Part shown: positions 1 to 10,289 of the stretch, piece by piece | How positions within the stretch are numbered: the first letter of the stretch is position 1 | Layout: each line of letters opens with the position of its first letter | NCBI GenBank assembly: GCA_016212095.1 | Contig: JACRHH010000034.1 | Span: 1-35,309 of the forward strand | Length of the DNA stretch: 35,309 nt | DNA from: Nitrospirota bacterium | GTDB taxonomy: Bacteria > Nitrospirota > Thermodesulfovibrionia > SZUA-242 | Reading direction: 5' to 3' | Notes under the pieces: model-generated | The model's input: the letters and a program-made list of their open reading frames with translations, nothing else | Told to the model about the DNA's origin: nothing | The model's database searches: none | Position numbers and translations under genes: made by a program

Positions 1-1
1 C

Positions 2-289
<288 letters not shown>

Positions 290-299
290 GGGTGATATT

Positions 300-605
300 G
301 TGAGCCAGAAGATTCGGATAAAACTTCGCTCGTACGACAATCGAGTGTTGGATCAGTCTGTGCAGGAGATTGTCGATGCGGCGAAGCGCACAGGCGCGCG
401 CATCTCAGGGCCGATTCCGCTTCCCACCCGTATTAATAAATTTACGGTGCAGCGCTCGGTGCATTGCGACAAAAAGTCGAGGGAACAGTTCGAGGTGCGA
501 ACACACAAGCGTCTTGTAGATATTCTGGAACCAACGCCACAGACGGTCGATGCTCTCATGAAGCTGGATATAGCCGCTGGCGTTGACGTTGAAATCAAGC
601 TATAG
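300..605 (+). CDS. rpsJ: 30S ribosomal protein S10 (NusE)
   Basis: A 101-aa protein of the normal S10 length, starting at GTG with a GGGGTG purine stretch just upstream. [15 protein letters not shown], the [18 protein letters not shown] loop and the [11 protein letters not shown] segment are the family core. S10 sits in the 30S head and also acts as NusE in transcription antitermination. It is the first gene of the S10 operon, and rplC follows after 17 nt. Confidence 0.98.
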   Translation: MSQKIRIKLRSYDNRVLDQSVQEIVDAAKRTGARISGPIPLPTRINKFTVQRSVHCDKKSREQFEVRTHKRLVDILEPTPQTVDALMKLDIAAGVDVEIKL

Positions 606-622
606 CCGGGCGGAGGAGACTC

Positions 623-1243
623 ATGCGTGAAGGTATATTAGGCAGGAAGATCGGGATGACCCAGATCTTCATGGAAGACGGCAGAATGGTGCCGGTAACT
701 GTTGTGGAGGCTGGGCCATGCTCGGTGGTGCAGGTGAAGAACCGTGAACGAGACGGATATGTTGCCGCACAGATTGCGTTTGGAGCCTATAAAAACGATA
801 ACAAGGTCAACAAGCCGATGGCCGGACATTTCAAGAGTGCCGGAGTGAAGCCGGGCAAGCATCTTGTTGAAATACCTGCGGGCGAATTCAAGGTTGGCGA
901 TGAGATCAATGCCACGATTTTTGAAGCGGGAAAGCTTGTGGCGGTAACCGGCAAGTCTATCGGCAAGGGATTTCAGGGTGTCATGAAGCGTCATAACTTC
1001 AGCGGCGGCCCCGATACTCATGGATCCATGTTCAACAGGGCTCCCGGTTCAATAGGACAGTGTTCGCAGCCTTCCCGTGTGTTTAAAAATCTGGGAATGC
1101 CGGGCAGGATGGGCGGCGAACGCGTGACTGTAAGGAAGGTTGAAGTTGTTGGTGTCAAGGCTGAGCAGAACCTGATACTTCTTAAGGGTGGCGTGCCGGG
1201 GCCCAAGGGCGGAATTCTCTTTATAGGGAAGGATGACAAGTGA
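623..1243 (+). CDS. rplC: 50S ribosomal protein L3
   Basis: A 206-aa protein whose N-terminus ([13 protein letters not shown]) and central [13 protein letters not shown] and [13 protein letters not shown] segments are typical of bacterial L3, an early-assembly protein near the peptidyl transferase centre. A strong GGAGGAG ribosome binding site precedes the ATG. Its TGA overlaps the start of rplD, which suggests translational coupling. Confidence 0.98.
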   Translation: MREGILGRKIGMTQIFMEDGRMVPVTVVEAGPCSVVQVKNRERDGYVAAQIAFGAYKNDNKVNKPMAGHFKSAGVKPGKHLVEIPAGEFKVGDEINATIFEAGKLVAVTGKSIGKGFQGVMKRHNFSGGPDTHGSMFNRAPGSIGQCSQPSRVFKNLGMPGRMGGERVTVRKVEVVGVKAEQNLILLKGGVPGPKGGILFIGKDDK

Positions 1244-1869
1244 TGCATCGGATCGATGTGGTTGATAAAACCAATAAGGTGGTTTCGCAGGTCGATATGC
1301 CTGATGGTGTGTTTGCCGTCAAGTCGAACAGGGGACTGGTGCATGAGGCCGTGATAGGCCATCTGGCCAATTCCCGTCAGGGCACGGCATCAACCAAGAC
1401 CCGCGGTTTTGTAAGCGGTGGAGGCCGGAAGCCGTTCAAGCAGAAGGGAACCGGTCAGGCTAGGGCTGGAAGTACGCGATCACCTCTTTGGAGGGGTGGG
1501 GCAATACTTTTTGGGCCTACGCCTCGCTCGTATGAAACCTTCATGCCCAAGAAGATGAGGCGTGCGGCACTACTTTCAGCTTTGAGCGCTAAATATGCCG
1601 ACGGTGAAGTTCTGGTGGTCGATAGTGTAAGCGTGAGCGAGCCGAAGACGAAACGTGTTGTAGAGTTTTTGAAGGGCCTTCAACTGAGCGGCAAGCTTAC
1701 ATTCATCATTCCTGAGAAGAATGAGGTGTTCGAGAGGGCTGCGCGCAATCTGCAGGGTGTTGCAGTGAGGCGGCTTGGTCAGTTTGGAGCATATGATATT
1801 GCCAATGGCGGCAAGCTTGTCATAGATTCGGGTGCCCTTGCCAAGATGGAGGAGGTTTACCTGAAATGA
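1243..1869 (+). CDS. rplD: 50S ribosomal protein L4
   Basis: About 208 aa. The loop around KQKGTGQARAGSTRSPLWRGG is the extended L4 arm that lines the exit tunnel. I prefer the ATG that overlaps the rplC stop (TGATG); a GTG one codon earlier (1240) is equally open. In enterobacteria L4 represses the S10 operon through a leader upstream of rpsJ. Here only 10 nt separate tuf from rpsJ, so that leader mechanism is unlikely. The stop overlaps the rplW start. Confidence 0.97.
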   Translation: MHRIDVVDKTNKVVSQVDMPDGVFAVKSNRGLVHEAVIGHLANSRQGTASTKTRGFVSGGGRKPFKQKGTGQARAGSTRSPLWRGGAILFGPTPRSYETFMPKKMRRAALLSALSAKYADGEVLVVDSVSVSEPKTKRVVEFLKGLQLSGKLTFIIPEKNEVFERAARNLQGVAVRRLGQFGAYDIANGGKLVIDSGALAKMEEVYLK

Positions 1870-2156
1870 ACGTGCATGACGTAATACGGAAACCAATATT
1901 CACGGAGAAAGGCTCCATGCTGAATGAGGCTCTCAATAAGGTGCTTCTTGAGGTTGCTCAGGATTCCAATAAAATTGAGATCAAACGCGCTGTTGAGGAG
2001 CTGTTCAAGGTCGAAGTAAAGAGTGTGCATACTGTTAATGTTCGCGGAAAGCTGAAACGGGTTGGGCGACATGTCGGGACAACACGAAGCTGGAAAAAGG
2101 CGCTTGTAACTCTAAAGCCCGGCCAGAAGCTCGATTTTCTTGAAGGAGTGAAATAG
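1866..2156 (+). CDS. rplW: 50S ribosomal protein L23
   Basis: A 96-aa protein with the L23 pattern: an N-terminal [12 protein letters not shown], a central [18 protein letters not shown], and the basic loop [21 protein letters not shown]23 lies at the tunnel exit and is the main docking site for trigger factor and SRP. Its ATG overlaps the end of rplD by 4 nt, and rplB starts 4 nt after its stop. Confidence 0.97.
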   Translation: MNVHDVIRKPIFTEKGSMLNEALNKVLLEVAQDSNKIEIKRAVEELFKVEVKSVHTVNVRGKLKRVGRHVGTTRSWKKALVTLKPGQKLDFLEGVK

Positions 2157-2160
2157 GACG

Positions 2161-2988
2161 ATGGCCATCAGGAATCTAAAGCCCACGTCAGCCGGAACCA
2201 GGCATCAGAGTGTTCAGGACTTTAGCGAGGTTACCAAGTCGAGTCCTGAAAGACGACTTACTGAATCTTTGCGTAAGAATGGCGGGCGCAACAATACCGG
2301 ACGTATAACGTCATGGCAGAGGGGCGGCGGGCATAAGCGGAAGTATCGTGTTATTGATTTCAAGCGTGACAAGTTTGGAATTGCGGGAGTTGTCGAGGCG
2401 ATAGAGTATGATCCCAACCGTTCATCCAGAATTGCGCTGATTAAATATATCGACGGAGACAGACGTTATATTATTGCTCCCAAGAACGTTAATGTTGGTG
2501 ATGCGATAATGTCTGGTGAGAACGCGGAAATCAAGCCGGGAAACGCGCTCAGGCTTAAGGATATGCCGGTTGGCTCAATAATCCATAATGTTGAATTGAG
2601 GCCCGGTCAGGGAGCAAAATTCGCGCGTAGCGCTGGATGTTATGCCCAGCTTATAGCCAAGGATGTCAAGTATTGCCAGGTCAAGCACGCATCTGGCGAG
2701 GTTCGGCTGGTGCCTTCCGAATGCATTGCCACAGTCGGCGAGGTCGGCAATTCCGAACGCGAGAACGCAACAAAGGGCAAGGCCGGAAGAAATCGCTGGC
2801 TTGGTAAAAGGCCCAGTGTGCGCGGCGTGGCCATGAACCCTGTTGACCATCCGCTTGGCGGCGGCGAGGGCAGGTCAAGTGGCGGGCGTCCTCCCTGCTC
2901 TCCATGGGGAAAGCCTGAGGGTGTCAAAACGCGTACCAACAAGCGTACTAGCAGGTTCATTGTCAGAAGGAGGAAGGCCGGTGCCTAG
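2161..2988 (+). CDS. rplB: 50S ribosomal protein L2
   Basis: A 275-aa protein of normal length. [19 protein letters not shown] and [22 protein letters not shown] in the N-terminal RNA-binding half, and [17 protein letters not shown] with [15 protein letters not shown] in the C-terminal half, are L2 signatures. The His of NPVDH corresponds to the conserved E. coli His229 near the peptidyl transferase centre. The last 8 nt overlap the start of rpsS. Confidence 0.98.
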   Translation: MAIRNLKPTSAGTRHQSVQDFSEVTKSSPERRLTESLRKNGGRNNTGRITSWQRGGGHKRKYRVIDFKRDKFGIAGVVEAIEYDPNRSSRIALIKYIDGDRRYIIAPKNVNVGDAIMSGENAEIKPGNALRLKDMPVGSIIHNVELRPGQGAKFARSAGCYAQLIAKDVKYCQVKHASGEVRLVPSECIATVGEVGNSERENATKGKAGRNRWLGKRPSVRGVAMNPVDHPLGGGEGRSSGGRPPCSPWGKPEGVKTRTNKRTSRFIVRRRKAGA

Positions 2989-3259
2989 ATCGTTAAAAAA
3001 AGGGCCATTTGTAGACGGACACCTTGCCGAAAAGGTTGAGGCAATGAATTCAGCGGGTGGTAAGAAGTTGATCAAAACGTGGTCGCGTCGTTCCACTGTG
3101 ATGCCGGAGTTCATTGGGCATACCATAGCTGTGCATAATGGTCATAAATTCGTTCCGGTCTATGTTACTGAGAACATGGTTGGACACAAGCTTGGCGAGT
3201 TTTCGCCGACACGCACCTTCAAGGGTCATGCCGGTGCTGCCAAGACAACCGGGAAATAG
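2981..3259 (+). CDS. rpsS: 30S ribosomal protein S19
   Basis: The frame is open far upstream, but the family start is [14 protein letters not shown], so I place the start at GTG 2981. This gives 92 aa and an 8-nt overlap with rplB. An AGAAGGAGGAAGG ribosome binding site lies inside the end of rplB. Conserved segments include [38 protein letters not shown] and GHAG. S19 binds the 30S head next to S13. Confidence 0.97.
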   Translation: MPRSLKKGPFVDGHLAEKVEAMNSAGGKKLIKTWSRRSTVMPEFIGHTIAVHNGHKFVPVYVTENMVGHKLGEFSPTRTFKGHAGAAKTTGK

Positions 3260-3268
3260 GTGAATCGG

Positions 3269-3601
3269 ATGGAATCGAAGGCAATCTTGAAATTCGCCCA
3301 CGTATCGCCCCGCAAGGCAAGGCGAATTGTGGATACTGTGCGAGGCAAGCAGGTGGAGCAGGCTATTGTAGTGCTCAAGTCGTATCCTCATGCGGCAGCC
3401 CGTACAATAGAAAAAGTGCTGAAATCCGCAGTGGCTAATGCGGAGCATGAAAATGTGCGCAACCCTGAGGAGATGTTCATAAAACTGGCGCTTATAGATC
3501 CGGGGCCGGTTATGAAGAGGATTATGCCAAGGGCGCAGGGTAGAATGAACCGCATTTTGAAGAGAACCAGCCATATTACACTGGTTCTTTCCGAAGACTA
3601 A
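3269..3601 (+). CDS. rplV: 50S ribosomal protein L22
   Basis: A 110-aa L22. The start at ATG 3269 ([19 protein letters not shown]) fits the family N-terminus and has an AGGTG site 7 nt upstream; an in-frame GTG directly after the rpsS stop (3260) would add three residues. RMMPRAQGR-like sequence ([20 protein letters not shown]) near the C-terminus forms the beta hairpin that reaches into the exit tunnel. Confidence 0.96.
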   Translation: MESKAILKFAHVSPRKARRIVDTVRGKQVEQAIVVLKSYPHAAARTIEKVLKSAVANAEHENVRNPEEMFIKLALIDPGPVMKRIMPRAQGRMNRILKRTSHITLVLSED

Positions 3602-3614
3602 CGGAGGTAGATTT

Positions 3615-4274
3615 TTGGGACAGAAAACTCACCCGATCGGTAATCGGCTTGGAATAATCAAGGGATGGGAGTCCCGCTGGTTCGCCACCAAGCGTGTCTA
3701 TGTCGATCAGCTTCATGAGGATGTAACCATCAAGAAGCTGGTGAAGAATCGTCTTTATCATGCCGGAGTATCGCGGATAGAGATCGAGCGCAGAGGGCAG
3801 GACATGCGCGTGATAATTTTCACGGCGCGACCGGGTATTATAATCGGCAAGAAGGGCGCCGAGGTGGACAAGTTGCGGAAGGCTCTTGAAATGATGAGCA
3901 ACCGAAAGGTCAGCATCGATATCAAGGAAATCCGCAAACCGGAGCTTGATGCTCAACTGGTTGCCGAGAACGTTGCCATGCAGATTGAAAAGCGTGTCGC
4001 ATTCCGCAGGGCAATGAAGAAGGCGATTTCATCGGCCATGCGTTTTGGAGCGTTGGGTGTAAGGATTACAAGTTCAGGAAGGCTGGCCGGGGCTGAAATC
4101 GCCCGGACTGAATGGTACAGGGAGGGACGGGTTCCCCTTCATACGTTCAGGGCGGATATTGAGTTCGGTTTTGCCGAGGCTCATACAACTTACGGCGTGA
4201 TCGGAATAAAGGTCTGGATTTACAAGGGCGATATACTGCCTGAGCATCGTGTCCGCAAGGAAGCTGCGGCATAG
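3615..4274 (+). CDS. rpsC: 30S ribosomal protein S3
   Basis: A 219-aa S3 with a TTG start behind a GGAGG site (ACGGAGGTAG), giving the typical [13 protein letters not shown]-terminus. The KH domain loop is visible as [14 protein letters not shown]. The C-terminal half ([23 protein letters not shown], then [23 protein letters not shown]) is canonical. S3 lies at the mRNA entry tunnel. TTG is an uncommon start for rpsC. Confidence 0.97.
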   Translation: MGQKTHPIGNRLGIIKGWESRWFATKRVYVDQLHEDVTIKKLVKNRLYHAGVSRIEIERRGQDMRVIIFTARPGIIIGKKGAEVDKLRKALEMMSNRKVSIDIKEIRKPELDAQLVAENVAMQIEKRVAFRRAMKKAISSAMRFGALGVRITSSGRLAGAEIARTEWYREGRVPLHTFRADIEFGFAEAHTTYGVIGIKVWIYKGDILPEHRVRKEAAA

Positions 4275-4300
4275 ATAGCCTGACGGGAGATTGAATAACA

Positions 4301-4720
4301 ATGTTGCTGCCTGCGAAGGTTAAACACAGGAAAGTACAAAAGGGCCGAATGAATGGTACGGCCTATCGTGGTGGTGAGGTGAGCTTCGGTGAATTCGGGC
4401 TAAAAGCGCTTGAGCCAGGATGGATCACATCACGGCAGATCGAGGCCGCCAGAATTGCCATCACTAGGCATGCGAAACGTGGCGTGAAAGTCTGGATACG
4501 AATATTCCCGGACAAGCCCATAACGAAGAAACCTGCCGAAACCCGTATGGGTAAAGGTAAGGGTGCGCCGGAATATTGGGCTGCGGTTGTTACGCCTGGC
4601 AGGCTCATGTATGAGATATCCGGGGTGACTGAGGCTGTTGCGCGTGAGGCGTTAAGGCTGGCTGCGCATAAGCTGCCGATAATCACGAAGTTTGTAAAAC
4701 GTGACGGGGAGGTAATCTGA
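4301..4720 (+). CDS. rplP: 50S ribosomal protein L16
   Basis: A 139-aa L16, starting [19 protein letters not shown]. It also has [20 protein letters not shown], the [21 protein letters not shown] loop, and the usual C-terminus with [14 protein letters not shown]16 is a late-assembly protein near the A-site tRNA elbow. It lies 26 nt after rpsC and 1 nt before rpmC. Confidence 0.98.
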   Translation: MLLPAKVKHRKVQKGRMNGTAYRGGEVSFGEFGLKALEPGWITSRQIEAARIAITRHAKRGVKVWIRIFPDKPITKKPAETRMGKGKGAPEYWAAVVTPGRLMYEISGVTEAVAREALRLAAHKLPIITKFVKRDGEVI

Positions 4721-4721
4721 C

Positions 4722-4910
4722 ATGAAGATTGCCGAAACAAGGGGAATGTCATTGGAAGAGCTTGCGCAGCGCGAGGGCGAATTGCGCAAGGAACTGTTCA
4801 ATCTCAGGTTCCAGAAGGCAACTGGCGAGATACTCAATCCGCGAAGGATAAGCGGTGTGAAAAGGGATATCGCTAGGATTCATACTGTACGTACGGAGAA
4901 GGCGGGCTGA
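4722..4910 (+). CDS. rpmC: 50S ribosomal protein L29
   Basis: A 62-aa two-helix protein with the L29 pattern SLEELAQREGELRKELFNL, then FQKATGEILNPRRI and a terminal VKRDIARIHTVRTEK. It sits beside L23 at the tunnel exit. A GGGGAGG site inside the end of rplP precedes it, and one base separates its stop from the rpsQ ATG. Confidence 0.97.
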   Translation: MKIAETRGMSLEELAQREGELRKELFNLRFQKATGEILNPRRISGVKRDIARIHTVRTEKAG

Positions 4911-4911
4911 A

Positions 4912-5181
4912 ATGGCGAGAAAACGCTATAGCGGAGTTGTCGTTAGCGACAAGATGAACAAGACGGTGGTGGTGGCGATCACGAGGCTCTATCAGCATCC
5001 GCGATATATGCGGACGGTAAAGCAGGTGACGAAATTCAAGGCCCACGATGAGGGCAATGTGTGCCGCATTGGTGACAATGTCACAATAGTTGAGTCGAGG
5101 CCGCTAAGCCGTGAGAAGCGGTGGGCAGTCCTTAGCGTTAACGGACGCGATATTAACGAGATGGTTGGTGAACAGAAATGA
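4912..5181 (+). CDS. rpsQ: 30S ribosomal protein S17
   Basis: An 89-aa OB-fold protein: [20 protein letters not shown] at the N-terminus, then [19 protein letters not shown] and [15 protein letters not shown]. These are S17 family blocks. S17 is a primary binder of 16S rRNA. Its stop overlaps the rplN start by 4 nt. Confidence 0.97.
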   Translation: MARKRYSGVVVSDKMNKTVVVAITRLYQHPRYMRTVKQVTKFKAHDEGNVCRIGDNVTIVESRPLSREKRWAVLSVNGRDINEMVGEQK

Positions 5182-5540
5182 TTCAGCCGCAGACCAAGCT
5201 GGTTGTTGCCGATAATTCCGGCGCCAAGCAAGTGATGTGCTTCAAGGTGTTGCGCGCGGGGAGAACCGCCGGACTTGGCGATATAATCGTTGCCAGTGTC
5301 AAGGAGGCCGATCCGGGTGGCACCGTTAAAAAAGGATCAGTCGTGAAAGCTGTCATTGTGCGCGCCAAAAAGGAGTGCAGACGGCCCGACGGATCATATA
5401 TCAAATTCGATGAGAACGCCGCTGTAATTATAAACGCAGCCGGTGAACCGGTTGGAACACGTATTTTTGGTCCAGTAGCCAGGGAATTGAGGTGGAAGAA
5501 CTTCATGAAGATCGTCTCCTTGGCGCCTGAAGTGCTTTAG
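5178..5540 (+). CDS. rplN: 50S ribosomal protein L14
   Basis: A 120-aa L14. The start [20 protein letters not shown], the core [19 protein letters not shown] and the segment [20 protein letters not shown] are diagnostic. L14 forms an intersubunit bridge and is the docking site for the silencing factor RsfS. Overlap with rpsQ suggests coupled translation. Confidence 0.98.
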   Translation: MIQPQTKLVVADNSGAKQVMCFKVLRAGRTAGLGDIIVASVKEADPGGTVKKGSVVKAVIVRAKKECRRPDGSYIKFDENAAVIINAAGEPVGTRIFGPVARELRWKNFMKIVSLAPEVL

Positions 5541-5549
5541 GAGAATATC

Positions 5550-5867
5550 ATGTCTCTTGGAATAAGGAAAAACGATACCGTAGTAGTGCTTGCCGGCAAG
5601 GACAAGGGCAAGACAGGACGCATATTGGCGATAAATACCGGTAAGGGCAGGGTGATTGTCGAGAAGGTCAACATGATCAAGAAGCATATGAAGCCGAGCA
5701 AGGCGTATGCTCAGGGCGGCATTATTGACAAGGAAGCATCTCTTGACAAGTCCAATGTAATGATTGTTTGTCCGAAATGTGATAAGCCGACCAGAATTGC
5801 CGCCGGTGTTGTTGAGGGCAGCAAGAGCAGGGTATGCAAGAAATGCAAGGAGGTCATAGATAAATAG
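5550..5867 (+). CDS. rplX: 50S ribosomal protein L24 with a zinc-ribbon C-terminus
   Basis: A 105-aa L24. The KOW motif is visible as [20 protein letters not shown], followed by [14 protein letters not shown]. The C-terminal half carries CPKC and CKKC pairs, a probable zinc ribbon that some lineages have and E. coli lacks. It starts assembly of the large subunit by binding the 5' end of 23S rRNA. Confidence 0.97.
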   Translation: MSLGIRKNDTVVVLAGKDKGKTGRILAINTGKGRVIVEKVNMIKKHMKPSKAYAQGGIIDKEASLDKSNVMIVCPKCDKPTRIAAGVVEGSKSRVCKKCKEVIDK

Positions 5868-5868
5868 T

Positions 5869-6420
5869 ATGGCCAGATTGCTGGAAAAATATAGAAGCGA
5901 GATTGTACCTGCCTTACGTGCTGAGTTTGGGTACAAGAATCCGATGCAGGTTCCCAAGATAACCAAGGTGGTTGTAAACGTTGGTCTTGGTGAAGCGATT
6001 CAGAACCCAAAATTGCTTGACAAGGCAGTAGCAGAGCTGACCGCTGTGACCGGACAGAAACCAGTCATAACGAAGGCCAAAAAATCAATCGCGACGTTTA
6101 AGCTACGGCAAGGTCAGTCAATAGGGTGCATGGTGACTCTTAGAGGGCGCACCATGTATGAATTCCTCGACAGGCTTGTCAGCTTGGCGCTTCCGAAGAT
6201 AAGGGATTTTCGTGGTGTATCGGCCAAGGCTTTCGATGGTCGCGGCAATTATTCGCTGGGACTTACAGAACAGATAATTTTCCCCGAAATAGATTATGAC
6301 AAGGTAGAGCATTTGCATGGCATGAATATTGTCGTATGCACTAATGCAGCTAACGATGACGAGGCAAGATCACTCTTGAGGAAAATTGGAATGCCCTTCA
6401 GGGGCATGAAGGAGAATTAG
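5869..6420 (+). CDS. rplE: 50S ribosomal protein L5
   Basis: A 183-aa L5. [40 protein letters not shown], and [20 protein letters not shown] followed by [13 protein letters not shown] are family blocks. L5 belongs to the 5S rRNA particle and touches P-site tRNA. The ATG comes one base after the rplX stop. Confidence 0.98.
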   Translation: MARLLEKYRSEIVPALRAEFGYKNPMQVPKITKVVVNVGLGEAIQNPKLLDKAVAELTAVTGQKPVITKAKKSIATFKLRQGQSIGCMVTLRGRTMYEFLDRLVSLALPKIRDFRGVSAKAFDGRGNYSLGLTEQIIFPEIDYDKVEHLHGMNIVVCTNAANDDEARSLLRKIGMPFRGMKEN

Positions 6421-6422
6421 GC

Positions 6423-6608
6423 ATGGCCAAAAAGTCTCTGATAGCCAAGCAGAAGCGTGCGCCGAAGTTTGAGGTGCGAGCCTATAACAGGTGCAAGATA
6501 TGCGGGAGACCGCGCGGATATTTGAGGAAGTTCGGCATGTGTCGTATATGTTTCAGGAACAACGCACTCAAGGGACATGTCCCCGGCGTTACGAAATCAA
6601 GCTGGTAA
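6423..6608 (+). CDS. rpsN: 30S ribosomal protein S14, zinc type (type Z)
   Basis: A 61-aa protein, the short form of S14. It has two CxxC pairs (CKICGRPRG and CRICFRN) that bind zinc, unlike the roughly 100-aa zinc-free form. The C-terminus ([11 protein letters not shown]) is canonical. A lineage relying only on this form depends on zinc for S14; whether a second S14 gene exists elsewhere is unknown. Confidence 0.97.
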   Translation: MAKKSLIAKQKRAPKFEVRAYNRCKICGRPRGYLRKFGMCRICFRNNALKGHVPGVTKSSW

Positions 6609-6630
6609 TGAGGAGCGTGGGCGTTTAGTT

Positions 6631-7026
6631 ATGCTGACAGATCCGATAGCAGATATGCTTACAAGACTCCGGAATGCCAACGGCGTTCGACAGGAGAAGG
6701 TTGACATCCCGGCATCAAGGCTGAAACTTGAGATTGCCAAGATCCTCAAGGAAGAGGGCTATATTAAGGGATATAAGGTTCTCAAGGACAAGAAGCAGGG
6801 AGTTCTGAGAATATCACTTAAATACGGCCCGACTAATGAGCGTGTGATCACCGGTCTCAAAAGGGTTAGTACTCCAGGGCGCAGGATGTATGTCGGCAAG
6901 GAAAAGCTGCCGCGTGTAATGGGTGGTTTGGGTACAAGCATAATATCCACGTCAAAGGGCGTAAAAAGCGACAAGATATGTCGTCTTGAGGGCGTGGGCG
7001 GCGAAGTTATCTGCTACGTCTGGTAG
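6631..7026 (+). CDS. rpsH: 30S ribosomal protein S8
   Basis: The frame is open into rpsN, but the family begins [17 protein letters not shown], so the start is ATG 6631 and the product 131 aa. The C-terminus around [12 protein letters not shown] and GGEVICYVW is the rRNA-binding half. The best purine-rich site (GAGGAG) lies about 15 nt upstream, further than usual. In E. coli S8 regulates the spc operon; no matching leader was sought here. Confidence 0.96.
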   Translation: MLTDPIADMLTRLRNANGVRQEKVDIPASRLKLEIAKILKEEGYIKGYKVLKDKKQGVLRISLKYGPTNERVITGLKRVSTPGRRMYVGKEKLPRVMGGLGTSIISTSKGVKSDKICRLEGVGGEVICYVW

Positions 7027-7039
7027 AAGGGGTTAGTTC

Positions 7040-7582
7040 ATGTCACGGATTGGAAAGAAACCGATCACGCTTCCCAAAGGCGTGAATGTGGATGTCAAGG
7101 GCCGGAGCATATCGGTCAAGGGGCCCAAGGGGAATCTCGGATGGGCATGCCCTGACGGTGTGGATGTAATCATGGAAGATGGCAACCTGCTGGTGAAGCG
7201 TGTTGACGACACGAGAAAGACGCGTGCTCTGCATGGTTTGAGCCGCAGTCTGATCAATAACATGGTTACTGGTGTATCCGAGGGTTTCAAGCAGGAGATG
7301 CAGATAGTTGGCGTAGGTCTTAGAGCCGAGTCAAAAGGGGCATCGATAGTGCTTTCGCTTGGATTCTCCCACCCGGTGGAATTTCCTTTGCCAGCGGGTA
7401 TTGCTGCCGAGGTTGATAAAAAACAGACAGGAATAGTCCTGTCCGGTATTGACAAGCAGTTATTGGGTCAGACCGCTGCCAATTTGAGGTCATTGCGCTC
7501 ACCGGATGCCTACAAGGGCAAGGGTATCAGATACTTGAATGAGACAATCACGCTCAAAGCCGGAAAAACCGGCAAGAAATAA
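7040..7582 (+). CDS. rplF: 50S ribosomal protein L6
   Basis: A 180-aa L6 with the duplicated fold: MSRIGKKPITLPKGVNVDVK in the first half, LGFSHPVEFPLPAGI at the hinge, and GQTAANLRSLRSPDAYKGKG in the second half, which binds 23S rRNA near the sarcin-ricin loop. It sits 13 nt after rpsH behind a GGGG site. Confidence 0.98.
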   Translation: MSRIGKKPITLPKGVNVDVKGRSISVKGPKGNLGWACPDGVDVIMEDGNLLVKRVDDTRKTRALHGLSRSLINNMVTGVSEGFKQEMQIVGVGLRAESKGASIVLSLGFSHPVEFPLPAGIAAEVDKKQTGIVLSGIDKQLLGQTAANLRSLRSPDAYKGKGIRYLNETITLKAGKTGKK

Positions 7583-7597
7583 GGTCGGAGGGCTAAG

Positions 7598-7957
7598 GTG
7601 AACGATAAGACAGTATCAAGGCTCAGAAGGCACGAGCGTATTCGCAAGAAGGTAACCGGTACGCCCGAACGCCCAAGGATCAGCGTTTTCAAGAGCGCCC
7701 GACACATATATGCTCAGTTGATTGATGACGCAACTGGCAATACTGTTGCAGCCGCATCAACACTCGACAATGAGGTTGGTTGTAAGTCTGGCAATGGCGG
7801 GAACATCAGCGCGGCAAAAATGGTTGGAGTTTTACTGGCTAGGCGAGCTGTTGAAAAAGGATTGAAATTGGCAGTTTTTGATCGCGGCGGGTATCCTTAC
7901 CATGGCAGGATAAAGGCGCTTGCGGATTCGGCTCGCGAGGGCGGACTGGAGTTTTAG
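7598..7957 (+). CDS. rplR: 50S ribosomal protein L18
   Basis: A 119-aa L18 starting at GTG behind [26 protein letters not shown], the segment [19 protein letters not shown], and the C-terminal [17 protein letters not shown] are conserved. L18 brings 5S rRNA to the large subunit with L5. Confidence 0.97.
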   Translation: MNDKTVSRLRRHERIRKKVTGTPERPRISVFKSARHIYAQLIDDATGNTVAAASTLDNEVGCKSGNGGNISAAKMVGVLLARRAVEKGLKLAVFDRGGYPYHGRIKALADSAREGGLEF

Positions 7958-7985
7958 GCGCAAGATGAAAAAGATGGAGGATAAA

Positions 7986-8483
7986 ATGGAGCCAGCGGAA
8001 GGTTTTGCCTTCAAGGAAAAGCTGATATTTATAAATCGTGTCGCCAAGGTTGTCAAGGGCGGCAGGAGATTTTCATTTACCGCCTTGGTTGCTGTCGGAG
8101 ATGGTGAAGGCGGTGTTGGTGTTGGCAAGGGCAAGGCTAACGAAGTTCCTGAAGCCATTAGAAAAGCTGTTGAACAGGCCAAGAAGTCAATGCTTCATAT
8201 CCCAATTATCAATGGAACAATACCACATCCGATTGAGGGTAATTTTGGTGCCGGGAAGGTAATGATGAAGCCTGCTCCTCCGGGAACCGGAGTTATTGCT
8301 GGTGGTGTGATGCGTGCGGTGCTTGATGCTGCTGGTGTGCATAATATTGTTGCAAAATCACTTGGAAGCCGTAATCCGTTCAATACGGTTAATGCAACGA
8401 TGGATGGTTTGTCGCGTGTTAGAAAGCCGGAGTACGTGCTCAGGCTTCGCGGGAAGCTTGGAGACACAGGCAAAGCAGCATAA
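7986..8483 (+). CDS. rpsE: 30S ribosomal protein S5
   Basis: About 165 aa from ATG 7986, which has a GGAGG site 5 nt upstream; an ATG at 7965 in the same frame would give 172 aa but has a weaker site. The dsRBD-like core ([34 protein letters not shown]) and the second domain ([27 protein letters not shown]) are typical S5. S5 affects decoding accuracy. The gene that usually follows, rpmD, is not present. Confidence 0.96.
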   Translation: MEPAEGFAFKEKLIFINRVAKVVKGGRRFSFTALVAVGDGEGGVGVGKGKANEVPEAIRKAVEQAKKSMLHIPIINGTIPHPIEGNFGAGKVMMKPAPPGTGVIAGGVMRAVLDAAGVHNIVAKSLGSRNPFNTVNATMDGLSRVRKPEYVLRLRGKLGDTGKAA

Positions 8484-8539
8484 ATTTCATGCGCCCGTGC
8501 GCTTGAGCTATTGTAAATGGTAGTGATTTCGGAGGAAAA

Positions 8540-8980
8540 ATGAATATATCAGATATTACGCCGACACCCGGCAGTAAAAAATCACCACGCAGAGTCGGGC
8601 GCGGGGTCGGATCCGGTCTGGGCAAGACCTGTGGAAAAGGACATAAGGGGCAGAAGGCACGCTCCGGCGGAAATGTGCATCCCATGTTTGAGGGTGGACA
8701 GATGCCGATGCATAGGCGGTTGCCGAAGCGCGGATTTAAAAATCCATTTCGACGGGAATTTGCGATTATTAATATTCGTGATTTGGCGTTACTGGCTGAC
8801 AATGCTGAAATTACGCCTGAGGTTTTGATCAATCGTGGCTTGGTCAACAGTCCTGAGCTGCCGATAAAATTGCTAGCCGTTGGTGATATCGCCAGACCGG
8901 TTAGTCTGAAGGTTCATGCCGTCAGCGAGGCGGCCAGGAATAAAATTACCGCTGCAGGCGGAAGTGTAGAGGTTATCTAA
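8540..8980 (+). CDS. rplO: 50S ribosomal protein L15
   Basis: A 146-aa L15 behind a GGAGG site. The glycine- and basic-rich N-terminal tail (RRVGRGVGSGLGKTCGKGHK) and the segment MFEGGQMPMHRRLPKRGFKN are signatures. The compact C-terminal domain ends at residue 146. It follows rpsE by 56 nt with no rpmD in between, and runs directly into secY. Confidence 0.98.
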   Translation: MNISDITPTPGSKKSPRRVGRGVGSGLGKTCGKGHKGQKARSGGNVHPMFEGGQMPMHRRLPKRGFKNPFRREFAIINIRDLALLADNAEITPEVLINRGLVNSPELPIKLLAVGDIARPVSLKVHAVSEAARNKITAAGGSVEVI

Positions 8981-8981
8981 G

Positions 8982-10289
8982 TTGGCCCTGCTTTCGTCGG
9001 TTCAAAATATATTCAAGATAGAGGAACTTAAAAGACGAATCGGATTCACAGTCATGATGCTTGTTGTATACCGGATTGGTGCGCATATTCCAACGCCCGG
9101 GATCAACGGCGAGGAACTGAGTAAATTTCTTCTCGATCAGGGTGGAGCCCTTATGGGCTTCTTCGATATGTTTTCAGGCGGCGCGCTTTCGAGGCTAACA
9201 ATTTTTGCTCTTGGAATCATGCCGTATATCAGCGCATCAATTATACTTCAACTGATGACTGTTGTATTCCCGGCTCTCGGCAAGCTTGCCAAGGAGGGTG
9301 ACTCCGGAAGAAAGAAAATCACGCAGTATACGCGATATGGCACAGTTGTGATCGCTGCGATTCAATCTATAGGTATCGCTGCCGGTATTGAGGGAATGCA
9401 GCAGGGCGCTTTCGTCCAGAACCCCGGATGGAGTTTTCGTTTGATGACGATGATAACTCTGACTTCCGGAACTGCATTTATTATGTGGCTTGGTGAGCAG
9501 ATAACGGAACGCGGCATCGGCAACGGAATTTCGCTCATAATATTTGCTGGCATTGTTGCCAGATTTCCGGCCGGAGTGATTAACTCTATTCGCCTGGTTC
9601 GCGATGAGCAGATTCCCTTGCTGTTGATGATAGTTATTGTAGCCATGATGATAGCTGTGATTGCGCTGATAATATACGTGGAGCGCGGCCAGCGAAGGAT
9701 ACCTGTGCAGTATGCCAAGCGCGTTGTGGGGCGCAAGGTTTACGGTGGTCAAAGCACTCACCTTCCTCTCAAGGTAAACACATCCGGAGTTATTCCTCCG
9801 ATATTTGCATCGTCCATAATCATGTTTCCCGCAACGGTAGCCGGATTCATAGCGATACCATGGGTGCAGTCGATAGCAAAGCAGCTGTCGCCGGGCAATG
9901 CCCTGCATACGATTCTCTATGTCACGATGATCATATTCTTTTCTTTTTTCTACACCGCGATAGTTTTCAATCCGGTTGATATTGCAGAAAACTTAAAAAA
10001 GTATGGCGGTTTTATCCCTGGTGTTCGCCCGGGTAAATTCACCTCCGATTATATATACAAGGTGCTGTCCAGAATTACTTTTGGCGGCGCCGTGTATTTG
10101 GCTGCGGTCTGTGTATTGCCTGAGGTTCTTATAACCAGATTTAATGTGCCGTTTTATTTTGGCGGAACTTCATTGCTCATTGTGGTTGGTGTTGCGCTTG
10201 ACACGGTGTCTCAGATCGAATCACATCTTATAACTCGTTCATATGACGGCTTTCTCAAGAAGGGACGACTGCGAGGCAGGCGTGGATAA
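8982..10289 (+). CDS. secY: Protein translocase subunit SecY
   Basis: A 435-aa integral inner-membrane protein with about ten hydrophobic segments, starting at TTG one base after the rplO stop. The N-terminal RIGFTVMMLVVYRIGAHIPTPGI, the plug and TM2 region with MFSGGALSRLTIFALGIMPYISASI, and the cytoplasmic loops GRKVYGGQSTHLPLKVN and FIPGVRPGK are diagnostic. SecY forms the channel through which SecA or the ribosome exports proteins. adk, which often follows secY, is missing; map comes next after 79 nt. Confidence 0.98.
   Translation: MALLSSVQNIFKIEELKRRIGFTVMMLVVYRIGAHIPTPGINGEELSKFLLDQGGALMGFFDMFSGGALSRLTIFALGIMPYISASIILQLMTVVFPALGKLAKEGDSGRKKITQYTRYGTVVIAAIQSIGIAAGIEGMQQGAFVQNPGWSFRLMTMITLTSGTAFIMWLGEQITERGIGNGISLIIFAGIVARFPAGVINSIRLVRDEQIPLLLMIVIVAMMIAVIALIIYVERGQRRIPVQYAKRVVGRKVYGGQSTHLPLKVNTSGVIPPIFASSIIMFPATVAGFIAIPWVQSIAKQLSPGNALHTILYVTMIIFFSFFYTAIVFNPVDIAENLKKYGGFIPGVRPGKFTSDYIYKVLSRITFGGAVYLAAVCVLPEVLITRFNVPFYFGGTSLLIVVGVALDTVSQIESHLITRSYDGFLKKGRLRGRRG

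Noticed and set aside
638-1362. Long minus-strand frames opposite rplC and rplD
   Set aside because: They lie antisense to clear ribosomal protein genes, have no family features and no ribosome binding sites.
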